From Cristatella mucedo (lineage: Eukaryota > Bryozoa > Phylactolaemata > Cristatellidae), in contig WPIO01000015.1 in the NCBI GenBank assembly GCA_009760855.2, forward strand, positions 6,735,001 through 6,785,000: DNA of 50,000 nucleotides. The letters run 5' to 3'. How positions within the stretch are numbered: the stretch's first letter is position 1; every line of letters starts with the position of its first letter. The notes under the pieces were generated by a model. That model was not told where the DNA came from, ran no database searches, and saw only the letters and a program-made list of their open reading frames with translations. Below, piece by piece: positions 35,750 through 46,404 of the stretch. The position numbers and the translations under genes were made by a program.

Positions 35750-37335
35750 TGGTAGGCTTGTTTGTCCACACAAATTCGACATTCCACGGACTCAGAAAGC
35801 CCTCACAATGGAGGACGAAGATGAAAGTGTCATTCAGATTAATCATTGCACAGATGGGGACCTGTAGGACAGAGGAGACGTATCCTGTCAAAAATAACGG
35901 ACGTGGCCAAAACGACGACGGAGGTGGCCGCGACGGTAGCGGGTGTCATTACGAGAGCCGACACGACGTTCCCAGAGGCAGTGTCGACGGTGGAGGTCGC
36001 AACGACCATAATCAAGTAGGAATCCGCAAAATCGGACATCGTAGAAGACAAGCCTATTCTGCTGGAATCAAGTTAAAAGTAAATTCATTGTGCATTCAGG
36101 ACGGTGCCATTTATTTAGCAGAGGTGGATTTTATCAGCAGATGGAGGATCGAAGGATCTGAAAAATTGCCAAGGCAAGAAGGCATATTGGTGAAAACTTG
36201 TTATGCGGCGTGTGGATGTGGAGAGTGATGTTAAAGTGTACGTAGTTGAATAAAGAGAAAGTCGAAAAAAAAAGTTTTAATCAAGATGGTCCAACAAGAA
36301 GCCAAGACAATTGCCGCGGACAGGGGAGCTGTGAACTTTACAGGAACTGCAAAACGGTGCTACCACTTTATGAAATGCCAGGCCTGACCTGGCCGTGAGA
36401 ACACGGACTAAATTGGCACAGAAATGTCCCTGCAGTATGAAGAAAAGCTCTTGCACTTCCAGAAGTCTGAAATTCAGCTGCACGAAGAACACAACTCTGA
36501 GATTTTCCATATCTGAAATATGGATGAGGTACCTGTAACATCTTATGCCTCTAGGTACAGAACTGTTTTTGTTAAAGGATCACGATGTTATCAATCAAAC
36601 TGCAGAAATCGAAATAAGTCGATACACGGCAGTTTTGGCATTGTAGTAGATGGCACTGAACTTGAACCAACGGTCATATTCCAAAGTAAAACACTGCCAA
36701 AAGAACAGATTCCTGAAAGACTGGTCCTTGAAGTTCGCAAAAAGGCTTGGGTGGTAAGCAAGGGGACGAAATTATGGTTTTCAAAGGTGTGTGGCTGCCG
36801 ACAGGAAGGTCTTTTTGAAAAAACCAGCCTTAATTGTGTTATACTCGTCCAGGGGACATTTGAAGGACGAGGTTAAGAAAGCGGCAGCTGACAGGACAAC
36901 TAAGCTGGCAGTTATCTCGGGCGGTCAGACTAGTCAGCTGAGGCCTCTAAGTGCAAGCATCAATACATCATTCAAAGTGGCCTTCCGAGAAAATGTTACC
37001 AAATGGATGGTGGGCCAGTCGGGTGACAACTTGACACCAGCAGGAAGGATCAAGAAGCCATCTATTCGTCAGGTCTGTGAGTGGCTGATAAAGGACTGGA
37101 GCAGCGTAAAGCAAGAGATTATAGTAAAAGCTTTTAAGAAGCGAAGCATTTCAAATGCAAGGGATGGAACGGAAGATGAAGCAGTCTAAGAAGCGAGTGC
37201 CGCCGACCGTGATAGTAAAGGAGTTTCCACTAAATTTCAAGCTTATGATAAGAACGAGGACGATGGAGAGGGTATCGTCACCACTACAGATGCTAAGGAT
37301 AGCGACAGTGACGAGCGATTATTATGAGTTATGAA
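35750..37335 (+). mobile_element. Pogo/POGK-like DNA transposon relic, copy A
   Basis: Runs from a short acidic N-terminal frame through a helix-turn-helix and a DDE domain to an acidic tail. No clear terminal inverted repeats or TA target duplications recognised. It is part of duplicated unit A. Confidence 0.7.
36031..37189 (+). pseudogene. Pogo/POGK-like transposase (broken), copy A
   Basis: Helix-turn-helix of Brinker/POGK type at 36031-36162 (GHRRRQAYSAGIKLKV ... FISRWRIEG). The DDE part runs from MDEVPV (36520; the first catalytic Asp is in MDE) through DGTELEPTVIFQSKTLPKEQ, KKAWVVSKGTKLWF, a frameshift near 36800, LIVLYSSRGHLKDEV, VISGGQTSQLRPLSASINTS and GRIKKPSIRQVCEWLIKDW to KKRSISNARDGTEDEAV. 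Two catalytic Asp are replaced: family LD-S/N reads LYS, and QPLD reads RPLS. Stops separate the HTH from the DDE part. Confidence 0.82.
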
Positions 37336-37357
37336 TTATGAATTATGCAGGTATACG

Positions 37358-37459
37358 AATAATAATAATAATAATGTACTTGATAAAGCGCCCTCAGAGA
37401 ACTCAATCTCTCTCTAGGCGCTTTACATTTGCTACAAAGGAAACACGATCGAATGGTGA
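37358..37459 (-). mobile_element. LINE family A terminal insertion, unit A only
   Basis: ATT tail (rc), hairpin and GAATGGTGAG. Unit B at about 45474-45484 reads ATTATGAGTCTTGATATTT without it. Confidence 0.78.
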
Positions 37460-37659
37460 GTCTTGATGTCGTTCAGTTCATTCAGTTATTGAATACTGCA
37501 GCAGAACACTGAATTGAAATTGAACACTACAGCAGAAGTCGGCGACAGAACGAAAGAGGTTTCGTGTGGCTCATACATTCGCTGTGGACTAGTCGCTAAG
37601 TAAATCGTAAAGCCGAGGACCGATGGACGCTCCGATCAATTTACACCTAGCCGGGCCAG

Positions 37660-37905
37660 TGCACGGCTTGTTCCTCCGCGTAAGCAAAAAGTCCGCAGCT
37701 GCGGCGGCGGCGGAGTGAGCTCAATGCGCACCGCACTTCCTGGACGTCGCCGCCCGCATGGTGAGGTGTTTACTGACGTAAGACCCGCGTAAAAGCGAAC
37801 CCGGCGAATGGACAGCGTGCGAGCGAATGACAAAGGAGAGGGAAGGCAGACCAGTGTCGAGCTTTTATACAAGACCATGCGTGAGTTCATCGACGATCCC
37901 TCCCA
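37660..37905 (+). promoter_or_regulatory. GC-rich promoter/first-exon-like island, copy A
   Basis: A run of GCGGCGGCGGCGGAGTGAG, an ETS-like CACTTCCTGG, a CRE-like TGACGTAA (about 37775-37782), then ATG at 37808 opening MDSVRANDKGEGRQTSVELL, YKTM, followed by a consensus donor ATGC|GTGAGTT (about 37886). The frame also stays open past the donor to 38005 (REFIDDPSQTTLLRKFCTWP). The product is not recognised. Copy B at 46030-46300 keeps all these features. Confidence 0.45.
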
Positions 37906-38007
37906 AACCACACTCCTGAGAAAGTTTTGCACTTGGCCTTGCTTCGTTGACGCGCCGGCGGTGGTTGCTCTGCAGGCATATTTTCTGGAGCATCTGCACG
38001 AAATCTA

Positions 38008-38785
38008 GTTATCGTGTTCTAAAGTGACCTTTCGCTAGACGTCCACGTCAGATCCATAGTTAGGTCTGCCTTCTTTTAGCTACATAACATTGCTAAAATT
38101 CGGGCTTGCTTAGACATGGAAACTACATGTAAATTGGTCCATGCATTTGTGACATCTAGTCTGGACTTCTCTAACTCACTTATCATAAGTCTTTCAGCTT
38201 GTGAAATAAGGCACTTACCGTTGGTGCAAAACTATGCAGCTAGGCTTGTCTGTCGTGAGCGTCGCAGTTGCCACATCGAACCACTTCTCACCGATCTGCA
38301 CTGCCTGCCAATCTAATCGAGTATCGACTACAAGGCTGTGTCACTCACGTTTAGGTTACTTTATTCTCTGGATCTGGCCTACCTATCAGAACGATTTACC
38401 CACCTTGCTAGCACCCATTTTTTCTGACCCAAATCGCTTAGCTATACCACGGACGAACCTCAATTCTTTCGAGACCGTGCCTTGGGTTCGTATGCTCCCA
38501 AAGCCTGGAACTCACTCCCGGCTGACGTCACGACAGTTCCTGACTAAATAGCACATACAAAGCAGCTAAAAACGCTCCTGTTCCTCACAGCATTTGCTGC
38601 GTCCATGTTACTTTTTCTTTGTTTACTTTGTGTGCTGACTGCATGTTACCTCTAACCATAGCGAAACTTGTTGACACTCTGCATGTTATCATTAACCCTT
38701 TAATCCTGCTTCTTTTACAGTAAGTGCGTAGAAAGAGGTTAGGTATTCTGAGAGCACTGTGCAAATGTATTATTATTATTACTAT
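38008..38785 (+). mobile_element. LINE subfamily A2 insertion, copy A
   Basis: Related to family A but distinct: [54 protein letters not shown]-like, and a terminal stem GTGC/GCAC. It has an ATT tail. Its counterpart in unit B (46405-47212) shows it inserted before the duplication. Confidence 0.8.
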
Positions 38786-38799
38786 GAAGTGCTGCACCT

Positions 38800-39110
38800 G
38801 TTATTAGGGCTGTGCCTTTGTGCAGCAGTGCTGCTGCGTCCCTATCTAGCAGTGAAGCACGATTGGTTTTTGGTGCTCAAGCTGCTTTGATGACGAATGA
38901 GTGGAGGCTGGAATAGCAAGCAGTTTTTTACATGGATTGGTCCAGGTGCATCCAAATGCTCGACCAATGTGAATTGAACTTGTGGCCAGAACATGTGATA
39001 TGACTGAGGTGCTGTCTCTTTTGCCACACCTTACTTCCACTTGTAATTGATGATCCGGCAGTTTGGCCATCGGATGAACCTTTACATTGCAATGGGGGTG
39101 GTTTTCTCGA
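38800..39110. other. Duplicated unit sequence of unknown nature
   Basis: Matched by 47215-47510. The minus strand has an open frame in both copies (KPPPLQCKGSSDGQT, SGSKVxQKRQHLSHIT). I do not recognise it; conservation may just reflect the duplication. Confidence 0.4.
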
Positions 39111-39114
39111 CATC

Positions 39115-39367
39115 TACTCTCCAACTGCCGACTATGGCACATCTTTTTCAGCGGTCCTGAACTGCTACTTCTATGCTACTCACTACCTCAACTGCTCTCC
39201 TAACTCTGCTATGCTTCCCACTTTCTCTTTGTTGCGTGAGACGAAGTCTGTTGGCTACCGAATGCGTACCGAAAGCCGCTTAGGCTGTGAGTGCGCTATA
39301 CAAAACTCTCCTGCGTAACACCCACATGGTCTTTTTGACTTTGTGGAGTTACTGATGGAGATACAAC
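39115..39367 (+). mobile_element. LINE family B 3' end, unit A only
   Basis: SPTADYGTSFSAVLNCYFYA-like sequence, LLRETKSVGYRMRTES, and the tail GAGTTACTGATGGAGATACA. Unit B at 47515-47525 reads GGTTTTCTCAACGTATGTCG directly across the site. Confidence 0.85.
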
Positions 39368-39692
39368 GTATGTCGGCTGGGCAGCAGGCCTTGCTCCATT
39401 GCCTGTGTGCCAGCTTGCTGATCAGAGGGGGACGGTTCGAAACTGCCAGTTGCATGAAACGTTGCGGCTTGATGCGCTGCATCCAGCTGGTCTTGGGTGG
39501 GTGAAAGGGGTGTTAGACTTTGTTTCGATGAAGTGGGAGGGCGACATCTGGAGAACCACGCATGGTTCTGCAGATGCTTGGGCTTAGCCTAGAGCTAGTT
39601 CGACATGTGGCGCAGTGTCCGAAGAAAAGGAAATCCAAAAGAATCCAAGGAATCCGGGAGTGCATGCGAATTAAGCTATGCACCGACTTGAG
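39368..39692 (+). repeat. Conserved segment of the duplication
   Basis: Nearly identical to 47522-47850. The plus frame reads QLADQRGTVRNCQLHETLRL, DALHPAGLGWVKGVLDFVSM and KWEGDI. Not recognised as a known protein. Confidence 0.6.
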
Positions 39693-40733
39693 TTGCTTAT
39701 AATAATAATAATAATAATAATAATGTACTTGATAAAGCGCCTTCAGAGAACTCAGTCTCTTTCTAGGCGCTTTACATTTGCTGCAAAGGGAAACACGATT
39801 GAATGGTGAGTAATGTCATGCTTGATAAACAACATGAATAGCATGGTTAGGGGTGGCATGCACAGGGTCAGCATGCAAATGTGGTTAGTGGCAGCATGCA
39901 ACAGTGTCAGCACGCATAAGCACATGAAGGACGAATTAAAGGGACCCACTAAATGCTGCCCTAAATAGGTGCTTTTAAGCTCTTTTAAATGTGGTCAAGT
40001 CAGGAGATGTTCTGACGCAAGTCATTCCATTCCGGGCGTAGGGAGCATACGAACTAAATGCATGGTCTCCAAAAGATTTGAGGTTTGTACGAGGTATTGG
40101 TAAACTGTTGGATTCCGAAAAGCGGGTGGTACGATGCTTGGCCTGGCGGGGGAGTAGATCTGAGAGATAGGCTGGAGCCAAATCCGTTGCTTGACTGGTA
40201 GCCAGTGCAGGTCGGCGAGAAGTGGTGTGATGTGGCAACTGCGATGCTCACGACAGACAAGCCTAGCTGCAGAGTTTTGCACCAGCTGTAATTGCCTGAT
40301 TGCACATGCCGGTTGGCCAGCAAGCAGTGAGTTACAGAAGTCAAGACGGGATGTCACAAATGCATGGGTCAACTTGGACGTGGTATCCTTATCTAAACAA
40401 GCCCGAATTTTAGCCATGTTATGTAGCTGAAAGTAGGCAGACGACTGTGGAGCTTATGTGGTCGTCTAACAAGAGGTCACTTTGGAACATGACACCTAGA
40501 TTTCGAGCTGATTCAACTGGAGATAATGCTGGCTGAGCCAATTTTGAGTGTCAGCCTTTCCAATTTGTGAATCACACTGGGTTTGCCCATAACCATAACA
40601 AGTAAGTTAGTTTTATCATCGTTTAGTTTTAGAAAATTTGCTGCCATTCATGTGTGGATGTCATCAATACATGCTGCAAGTGAGTTGACAGAATTCGAGG
40701 TGCTCGAAGGCTGGGAGGGATCAAAGCAAAGGT
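39693..40733 (-). mobile_element. LINE family A insertion with 7-bp target-site duplication, unit A only
   Basis: On the minus strand: thumb region, [58 protein letters not shown], an internal deletion, then the 3'UTR, hairpin and a long ATT tail. ACTTGAG flanks it at 39686-39692 and 40734-40740; unit B has one ACTTGAG (about 47842) with no insertion. Confidence 0.9.
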
Positions 40734-40740
40734 ACTTGAG

Positions 40741-41640
40741 GGGCTATTGCTGGGGGTGTATCTTGGACCAGAAGCTTTTAGGTGTCGACTTGGCTGCCAG
40801 CCGTCATTGCTTGCACAGCAGATGTTATGTTAGCAGGTGGGGGCGTGCTGCTTGACTTTTTAGTGTCTTTTACTCGCCTAGGTTGTCGTCTCCGTTGTTG
40901 GTTTGGTCCTTATAACTCATTTAGTCGTTTGCAGATAAGGTACTGTAAGCAGTCCGGCTCGAGCCCGTGATGCATCATCCATCGTCTGTTCGCTGCCCGC
41001 TTAACCTCTTCTCGATTGGACGAGGTGCTGTCTGAAAGCATTTGATCAAGAAGTAATTTCGGCTTCGTTCACCCACCCTGAGGTCTGTCCTCTAGAGCAG
41101 AGATACTTGTGTCAGCAAGCTGTAATTTCTTTTGGGCAGCAGTCACTCGGTGCAGAGTGTCTCTTAAGGGTAGCCACACCAAGCCACCCGGATGCTTGCT
41201 GCACTTCCTACGATGGCAATGTGTCGACCGGCTGCATCCACTCAGTCCTGAGGCTTGATGGAGGTGCCTGTTGCTTGCTTTTTTTTATGGCAGTCGACCG
41301 TGATGGGCACCTACTCGTGTGTTCAGTCTGCCTCCGTCGGTCAGTTCCTGTTTGCAGCAGCAGCTGCACACCGAGCAGGCCTCTTACCTGCGGTGCTGTG
41401 CTCCTATTTCTCTATTCTGTCCTTGTCGTGCCGTCAATGGCTCATCCTACAGGCTCTACGGCCAGGGACGAGCCGTTTGGCAGTTTGGGAGTCGTCGCCC
41501 CTCGGCCGCCCTCTTTTGCCACTTCTGTCCTTCTCGTTGTTTGACTCGGCTGCTCACGAGCTGCCGAGTTTGCCGAGCTGCCGAGTATTGCTGCCTTCGT
41601 TGTTGAGCAAGGGTTCTACCTCACCAACCCCACCCTGCCC
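40741..41640 (+). repeat. Near-identical segment of the duplication (copy A)
   Basis: Matches 47860-48745. From about 41035 to 41560 I see only about three substitutions. It contains a 145-codon open frame (41107-41541) starting MCQQAVISFGQQSLGAECLL. No family recognised; Cys-rich, without obvious domain. It ends in a pyrimidine-rich tract. Confidence 0.65.
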
Positions 41641-41663
41641 TCCCCTCTCTCGTCTCCATCGGG

Positions 41664-42985
41664 AATGCTACAATCTGTGGCAAATCGACAATAAATTGGC
41701 TGAGCACTGCTCCAGTTGTCATTGCTTATAACATTTAGCTTTTTTAAGTGAAACCATAGAATATCAAGCTGTTTTGCTCGTTAATTGTCGGCAAGGTGCA
41801 ACAATCGATTGCAATGGCTGGGACCAATACCGCAATCCGGGCCAAATTGACCACAATTGGCTGCACAAAATTGGAATTCTCATTCAGTGGACATCTCACT
41901 GTGAGTGCACGGACATCTCACTGTGAGTGCACGTAGTTTGAACCCATCGTATGCGTTCTATGGACAGCAATGCATGACGATGGCCGGCAATGGCCCAGAC
42001 AAATACGGCAATTCTCTCCTACTGCTGACTATGGCTCATCCTTTTCAGCGGTTCTGAGCTGCTACTTCCATGCTACTCCCTACCTCAACTGCTCTCCTGA
42101 CTCTGCTATGCTTACCACTTTTTCATTGTTTCGTGAGACGAAGTCTGTTGGCTACCGAATGCGTACCAAAAGCCGCTTAGGCTATGAGTGCACTATACAA
42201 AACTCTCCTGCGTTACACCCCCATGGTCTTCATGACTTTGTGGAGTTACAGACATGAATACATAACGGTTCATTACAAATAGACCAAAAGCTGCTGGGTG
42301 AAGCTCAAATTTTTCTTACCTATCACCGTGCACTGTGTGTAAGGTGAGACCGCGACATTTCAATCAATCATGTACCTACTATCGAGGGCAATGCATGACA
42401 ATCGTGGCTTGACTAAGTTCCAACTTGTCTTGCGTATGACGGCACACTGTTTTTAATGAATGCAACTACCTTATTTTAACCAATCGCCCACGTACAAGTG
42501 TGTGCAGGCAATATCTGCCAATCGACAGTGATGACCCAGCAAATACCGTAGGCCGTGGCAAATATATCACAGTTTAGCTGTTCACAGCTCCTAATATCAT
42601 TCCACCTGGTCAAAATTTTAATCCATGGCAAATCGAATGCAAATTTTCTGTGATGCTCAAAAATCGAATTTGAATTTGACTTTTTCAAAGTTAATCCATT
42701 TTTTAAAGCATTGTACATTTTAATTGTTAGACAGTGCACATCAATCGAATGCAGTGACTCAGTTTAATGCCACCATCCACGTTAATCTATAGCTAATCCT
42801 CAAGAAATTGACTATGTTTCTATTGTATGAAGCTCCAATTTGGATTGTACTCTACCCAGCCCTCGGTTTAAGCAGAAGTCACTGCATATTTAAGCTGTTA
42901 GCAAATTCGTTCTCGGCGAATGCACACTATTCGAATGCAGTGTTCCTTGAAAACCTCACTATCCACTCTTATCTACCACAAATTC
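41664..42985 (+). repeat. Satellite-like array in unit B
   Basis: Counterpart of blocks 2 and 3 (33181-35070), with CAATCGATTGCAATGGCTGG, GACCAATACCGCAATCCGG and CAATCGCCCACGTACAAG marking monomers. Carries the LINE B insertion at 42013-42256. Confidence 0.68.
42013..42256 (+). mobile_element. LINE family B 3' end, unit B only
   Basis: Begins TTCTCTCCTACTGCTGACTA and includes SPTADYGSSFSAVLSCYFHA and FRETKSVGYRMRTKS; the tail is GAGTTACAGACATGAATACA. Unit A at about 33508-33518 reads straight through (GGGAATCCATAACGG). Confidence 0.85.
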
Positions 42986-44069
42986 GCCAGTAATCGGCTA
43001 TATATGGTAAAAGCCAGAGGGAAGCATCGTAATTTACTGTGTATATGCTCCCTTTTTCCAAAGTTTGGGGGTCATATAATGGAGAGGGGGTTTACTTTTT
43101 TGCTTTAGTATTTTGCTAAGCAACCTACCTGCTTTAAATAAGACCCTACAAAGATTTGCTGGTTGCCAATATGTGTTTGATAGGCTTATTTATCAACACA
43201 AATTCGACATTCCACGGAAAGCCATCACAATGGAGGCCGACCATGAAAGTGTCATTCATATCACTGGTTGCACAGATAAGGACCTGGATGATGGAGGAGA
43301 TGGTCAAAACAATGATGGACGTGGCTGTTGCAGCCATGGAGGTGGTGGTGGAGGTGGCCAGGACGATGACAGGCATCGTTATGAAAGACGACACGACATT
43401 GGCAGACGAAGTGACGATGATGGATGTGGCTCCGACCTCGGCCACGATGACCAGGATTAAGTTAGAATATGCAAAACCAGAAATCACGGAAGACAAGCCT
43501 ATTCGGCTGTTGGCTTCAAGTTTTTAGTGTTCATGCGACAGTTACATTCATTCAGCAGAGAGAATATTTGGACCAGTACCAGACCGCAGAACAATCAGAA
43601 GATTGAGGATCGAAGGAAGGAGAGGCTGTGAAAAAAATCCCAAGGAAAAAAATGCTCTTCGAGCAAAATCTGTAAAGTGGCAAGATGTGGAGGATGATGT
43701 TGAAGCTCGGGTAGTTGAACGAAGAGAAAATGGATAGCAGTTTTAACCAAGATGATCTAACAAGAAGCCAAGAAGTTTGCTGTGGATAGCGGAGCTGTGA
43801 ACTTTACAGGAATTGCAAGGTGGTGCTGCCTACCACTTTATTAAACTTTAGAGCCTGGCCACGAGAACACAGACTAAATTGGGATAACAAATTCCACAAC
43901 AGTGTGAATCAAAGCTCCCGAACTTCCAAAAGTTCGCGCAAATTCAAAAATTCAATTCAGCAAAATAAAACGAGATCTCCCAGATCTACAATATGGATGA
44001 GGTACCTGTAACATATGATGCTCCTAGCAATACAACTGTCAATGTTAAAAGAGCCAAGATGGTACCATC

Positions 44070-44740
44070 CAAAACTTTGCAGCTAGGCTTGTCTGTCTTG
44101 AGCATCACAGTTGCCACATCACACCACTTCTAGCCGACCTGCACTGGCTACCAGTCAAGCAACGGATTTGGCTCCAGCTTATCTCTCAGATCTACTCCCC
44201 CACCATGCCAAGCATCGTACCACCCGCCTTTCGGAATCCAACAGTTTACCAATACCTCGTACAAACCTCAAATCTTTTGGAGACCATGCAGCATTTAGTT
44301 CGTATGCTCCCAAAGCCTGGAATGACGCGCCGTTATTGCATTTCCCTTGGCAGCAAATGTAAAGCGCCTAGAAAGAGATTAAGTTCTCTGAGGGCGCTTT
44401 ATCAAGTGCATTATTGTTATTATTATTATTATTAGAACATCTGACTGGACCACATTTAAAAGAACTTAAAAACACCTATTTAGGGCAGTATTTAGTGGGT
44501 CCCTTTGATTCGTCCTTCATGTGCTTATGCATGCTGACGCTGAATGCTGCCACTAACCACACTTGCATGCTGACCCTGTGCATGTCAACCCTAACCATGT
44601 TATTCATGTTGTTTATCAAGCATGATATTACTCACCATTCAGTCGCGTTTCCCTTTGCAGCAAATGTAAAGCGCCTAGAAAGAGTTCTCGGAGGGCTCTT
44701 TATCAAGTGCATTATTTATATTATTATTATTATTATCAAT
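44070..44740 (+). mobile_element. LINE family A copy nested inside pogo copy B
   Basis: Begins near AACTTTGCAGCTAGGCTTGT, reads LAPAYLSDLLPHHAKHRTTR and [10 protein letters not shown], is interrupted by a further LINE tail (44332-44433), then resumes with CTGACTGGACCACATTTAAA, the 3'UTR, hairpin and ATT tail up to 44740. The transposase sequence resumes at ATCAATCAAACTGCAGG, as in copy A at 36588. Confidence 0.88.
44332..44433 (+). mobile_element. LINE family A terminal insertion nested in a LINE
   Basis: About 100 bp containing CCCTTGGCAGCAAATGTAAA, the hairpin and an ATT tail, inserted between GGAATGAC and AGAACATCTGAC of the host LINE (continuous at 32401-32425). Confidence 0.82.
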
Positions 44741-45396
44741 CAAACTGCAGGAAACAAAAAAGTCGATACACGGCAGTGTTGGCATTGTAGTAAATGGCAC
44801 TAAACTTGAACCAACGGTCATATTCCAAAGTAAAACACTGCCAAAAGAACAGATTCCTGAAAGACTGGTCCTTGAAGTTTGCAAAAAGGCTTGGGTGGTA
44901 AGTAAGGGGACGAAATTATGGTTTTCAAAGGTGTGTAGCTGCCGACAGGGAGGTCTTTTTGAGAAAACCAGCCTTAATTGTGCTATACTCGTTCAGGGGA
45001 CATTTGAAGGACGAGGTTAAGAAAGCGGCAGCTGACAGGACAACTAAGCTGGCAGTTATCTCGGGCGGTCAGACTAGTCAGCTGAGGCCTCTAAGTGCAA
45101 GCATCAATACATCATTCAAAGTGGCCTTCCGAGAAAATGTTACCAAATGGATGGTGGGCCAGTCGGGTGACAACTTGACACCAGCAGGAAGGATCAAGAA
45201 GCCATCTATTCGTCAGGTCTGTGAGTGGCTGATAAAGGACTGGAACAGCATAAAGCAAGAGATTATAGTGAGAGCTTGTAAGAAGCGAAGCATTTCAAAT
45301 GCAATGGATGAAATGGAAGATGATGCAGTCTGCGAAGAGAGTGCCACCGACAGTGATGGTAACATAGTTTCCACCCACCAAATTCCAAGCTTATGA
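44741..45396 (+). pseudogene. Pogo/POGK-like transposase C-terminal part, copy B
   Basis: Reads GTKLEPTVIFQSKTLPKEQI-like sequence, KKAWVVSKGTKLWF, then KPALIVLYSFRGHLKDEV, SQLRPLSASINTSFKVAF and VCEWLIKDWNSIKQEIIV. The same catalytic replacements as in copy A (LYS and RPLS). A 251-bp stretch (44994-45244) is identical to 36850-37100. Confidence 0.82.
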
Positions 45397-45599
45397 TAAG
45401 AACTAGTAAGACAGAGAGGGTATCGTCACCATTACTGGTGCAGAGGAGAGTGACAGTGACATGAGTGATTATTATGAGTCTTGATATTTTTCAGTTCATT
45501 CAGTTATTTTGAGTAAAACTTTTTTCCGAAAATTTGCTCAGCTTTCGGGAGGAGCTCTCAAACATCGAGAGGCTGCTAATTCGCCATAAAAAACTGTAT

Positions 45600-45720
45600 C
45601 CTGAGACAAATTGCCCCAGGCGTTGGCAGGCAAGGGACCCTTGCCCCTCCCTCCTAACTTGAACCCTGGCCTCAACCTGAAAATCCTGGCTCCGCCTCTG
45701 CTTAAAGAGGATTTCGCTAC
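45600..45720. repeat. Unit B-specific segment, possible DNA-transposon end
   Basis: Reverse complement reads GCAGAGGCGGAGCCAGGATT followed by a GC-rich stretch. Sequences beginning like this often mark ends of DNA transposons in invertebrates. No second end recognised. Confidence 0.3.
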
Positions 45721-46029
45721 AGGCCTCTGTCTTGGCAGCCCATTTGCATGAGAGCGCATGAGCGCAATGGCATGACGTTGGGTGAGCACAAGAAATCGAC
45801 GGTTTGCTGCAGTAGTCACTAGAAATCTGAGCTCGATTTCCTCTTAAGATTCGAGTTGATTTCGGTAATTCGTCGTACTCTGGCTTTCCGCACTGAGCCG
45901 TATTGCAGAAGTAGTCGGTGACAGAACGATAGAGGTTTCTTGCGGCTGTACATTTGCTGTGGACTAGTCGCTGTGTATAGCGGAAAGCCGTGGACCGATG
46001 GACAAACCCATTTAATATACACCCCACCG

Positions 46030-46300
46030 GGTCAGAGCACGGCTTGTTCCTCTGCGGAAGCAGAAAGCCCGACTCACCTGCAGCAGCGGAGTGAGTGTAC
46101 GCACGCGCACTGCACTTCCTGGCCGTCGCCACCAGCTTGGTGATGTGTTTGCTGACGTAATACCCTGCTGACGTAATACCCGCGTAAAATTGAACCCAGA
46201 GAATGGGCAGCGTGCCAGCGGATGACAAAGGAGATGAGAGGCAGACCAATGCCGAGCTTTTATACAAGTCCATGTGTGAGTACATTGACGATTCCTCCCA
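46030..46300 (+). promoter_or_regulatory. Promoter/first-exon-like island, copy B
   Basis: CACTTCCTGG (ETS-like), two CRE-like TGACGTAA motifs in a small tandem duplication (about 46153-46181), ATG at 46203 opening MGSVPADDKGDERQTNAELL, YKSM, and a donor ATGT|GTGAGTA. Same layout as copy A. Confidence 0.45.
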
Positions 46301-46404
46301 AACCACGCTCCTGAGAAAGTTTTACGCTTGGCCTCACTTCATTGATAGTCCGCGGCAGCTCTGCGGGCATATTTTCTGTATAATCTGCACGAAATCTCGA
46401 TATC

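Larger units (their letters stand above)
33181..41660. repeat. Tandem segmental duplication, unit A
   Basis: Colinear with unit B (41664-48766). Anchor pairs: 33185/41668 (CTGTGGCAAATCGAC-like), 34543/42546, 35770/43195, 36520/43992, 37808/46203, 38116/46510, 39370/47522, 40760/47880, 41101/48220. Interrupted by copy-specific insertions at 33797-34537, about 35070-35600, 37358-37459, 39115-39367 and 39693-40733. Confidence 0.88.
43150..45480 (+). mobile_element. Pogo/POGK-like transposon relic, copy B, interrupted by LINE
   Basis: Colinear with copy A. The N-terminal part (43156-43527) is diverged, MDEVPVTYDAPS-like sequence at 43994, then a LINE insertion (44070-44740), then NQTAG resuming the transposase at 44741. 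Acidic C-terminus to about 45396. Confidence 0.75.

Noticed and set aside
41107-41541. A 145-codon ORF repeated almost unchanged at 48226-48660 as a possible gene
   Set aside because: Conservation follows from near-identical DNA. Overlapping frames are equally open and equally conserved, and there is no recognisable domain. Kept as part of the duplicated segment only.
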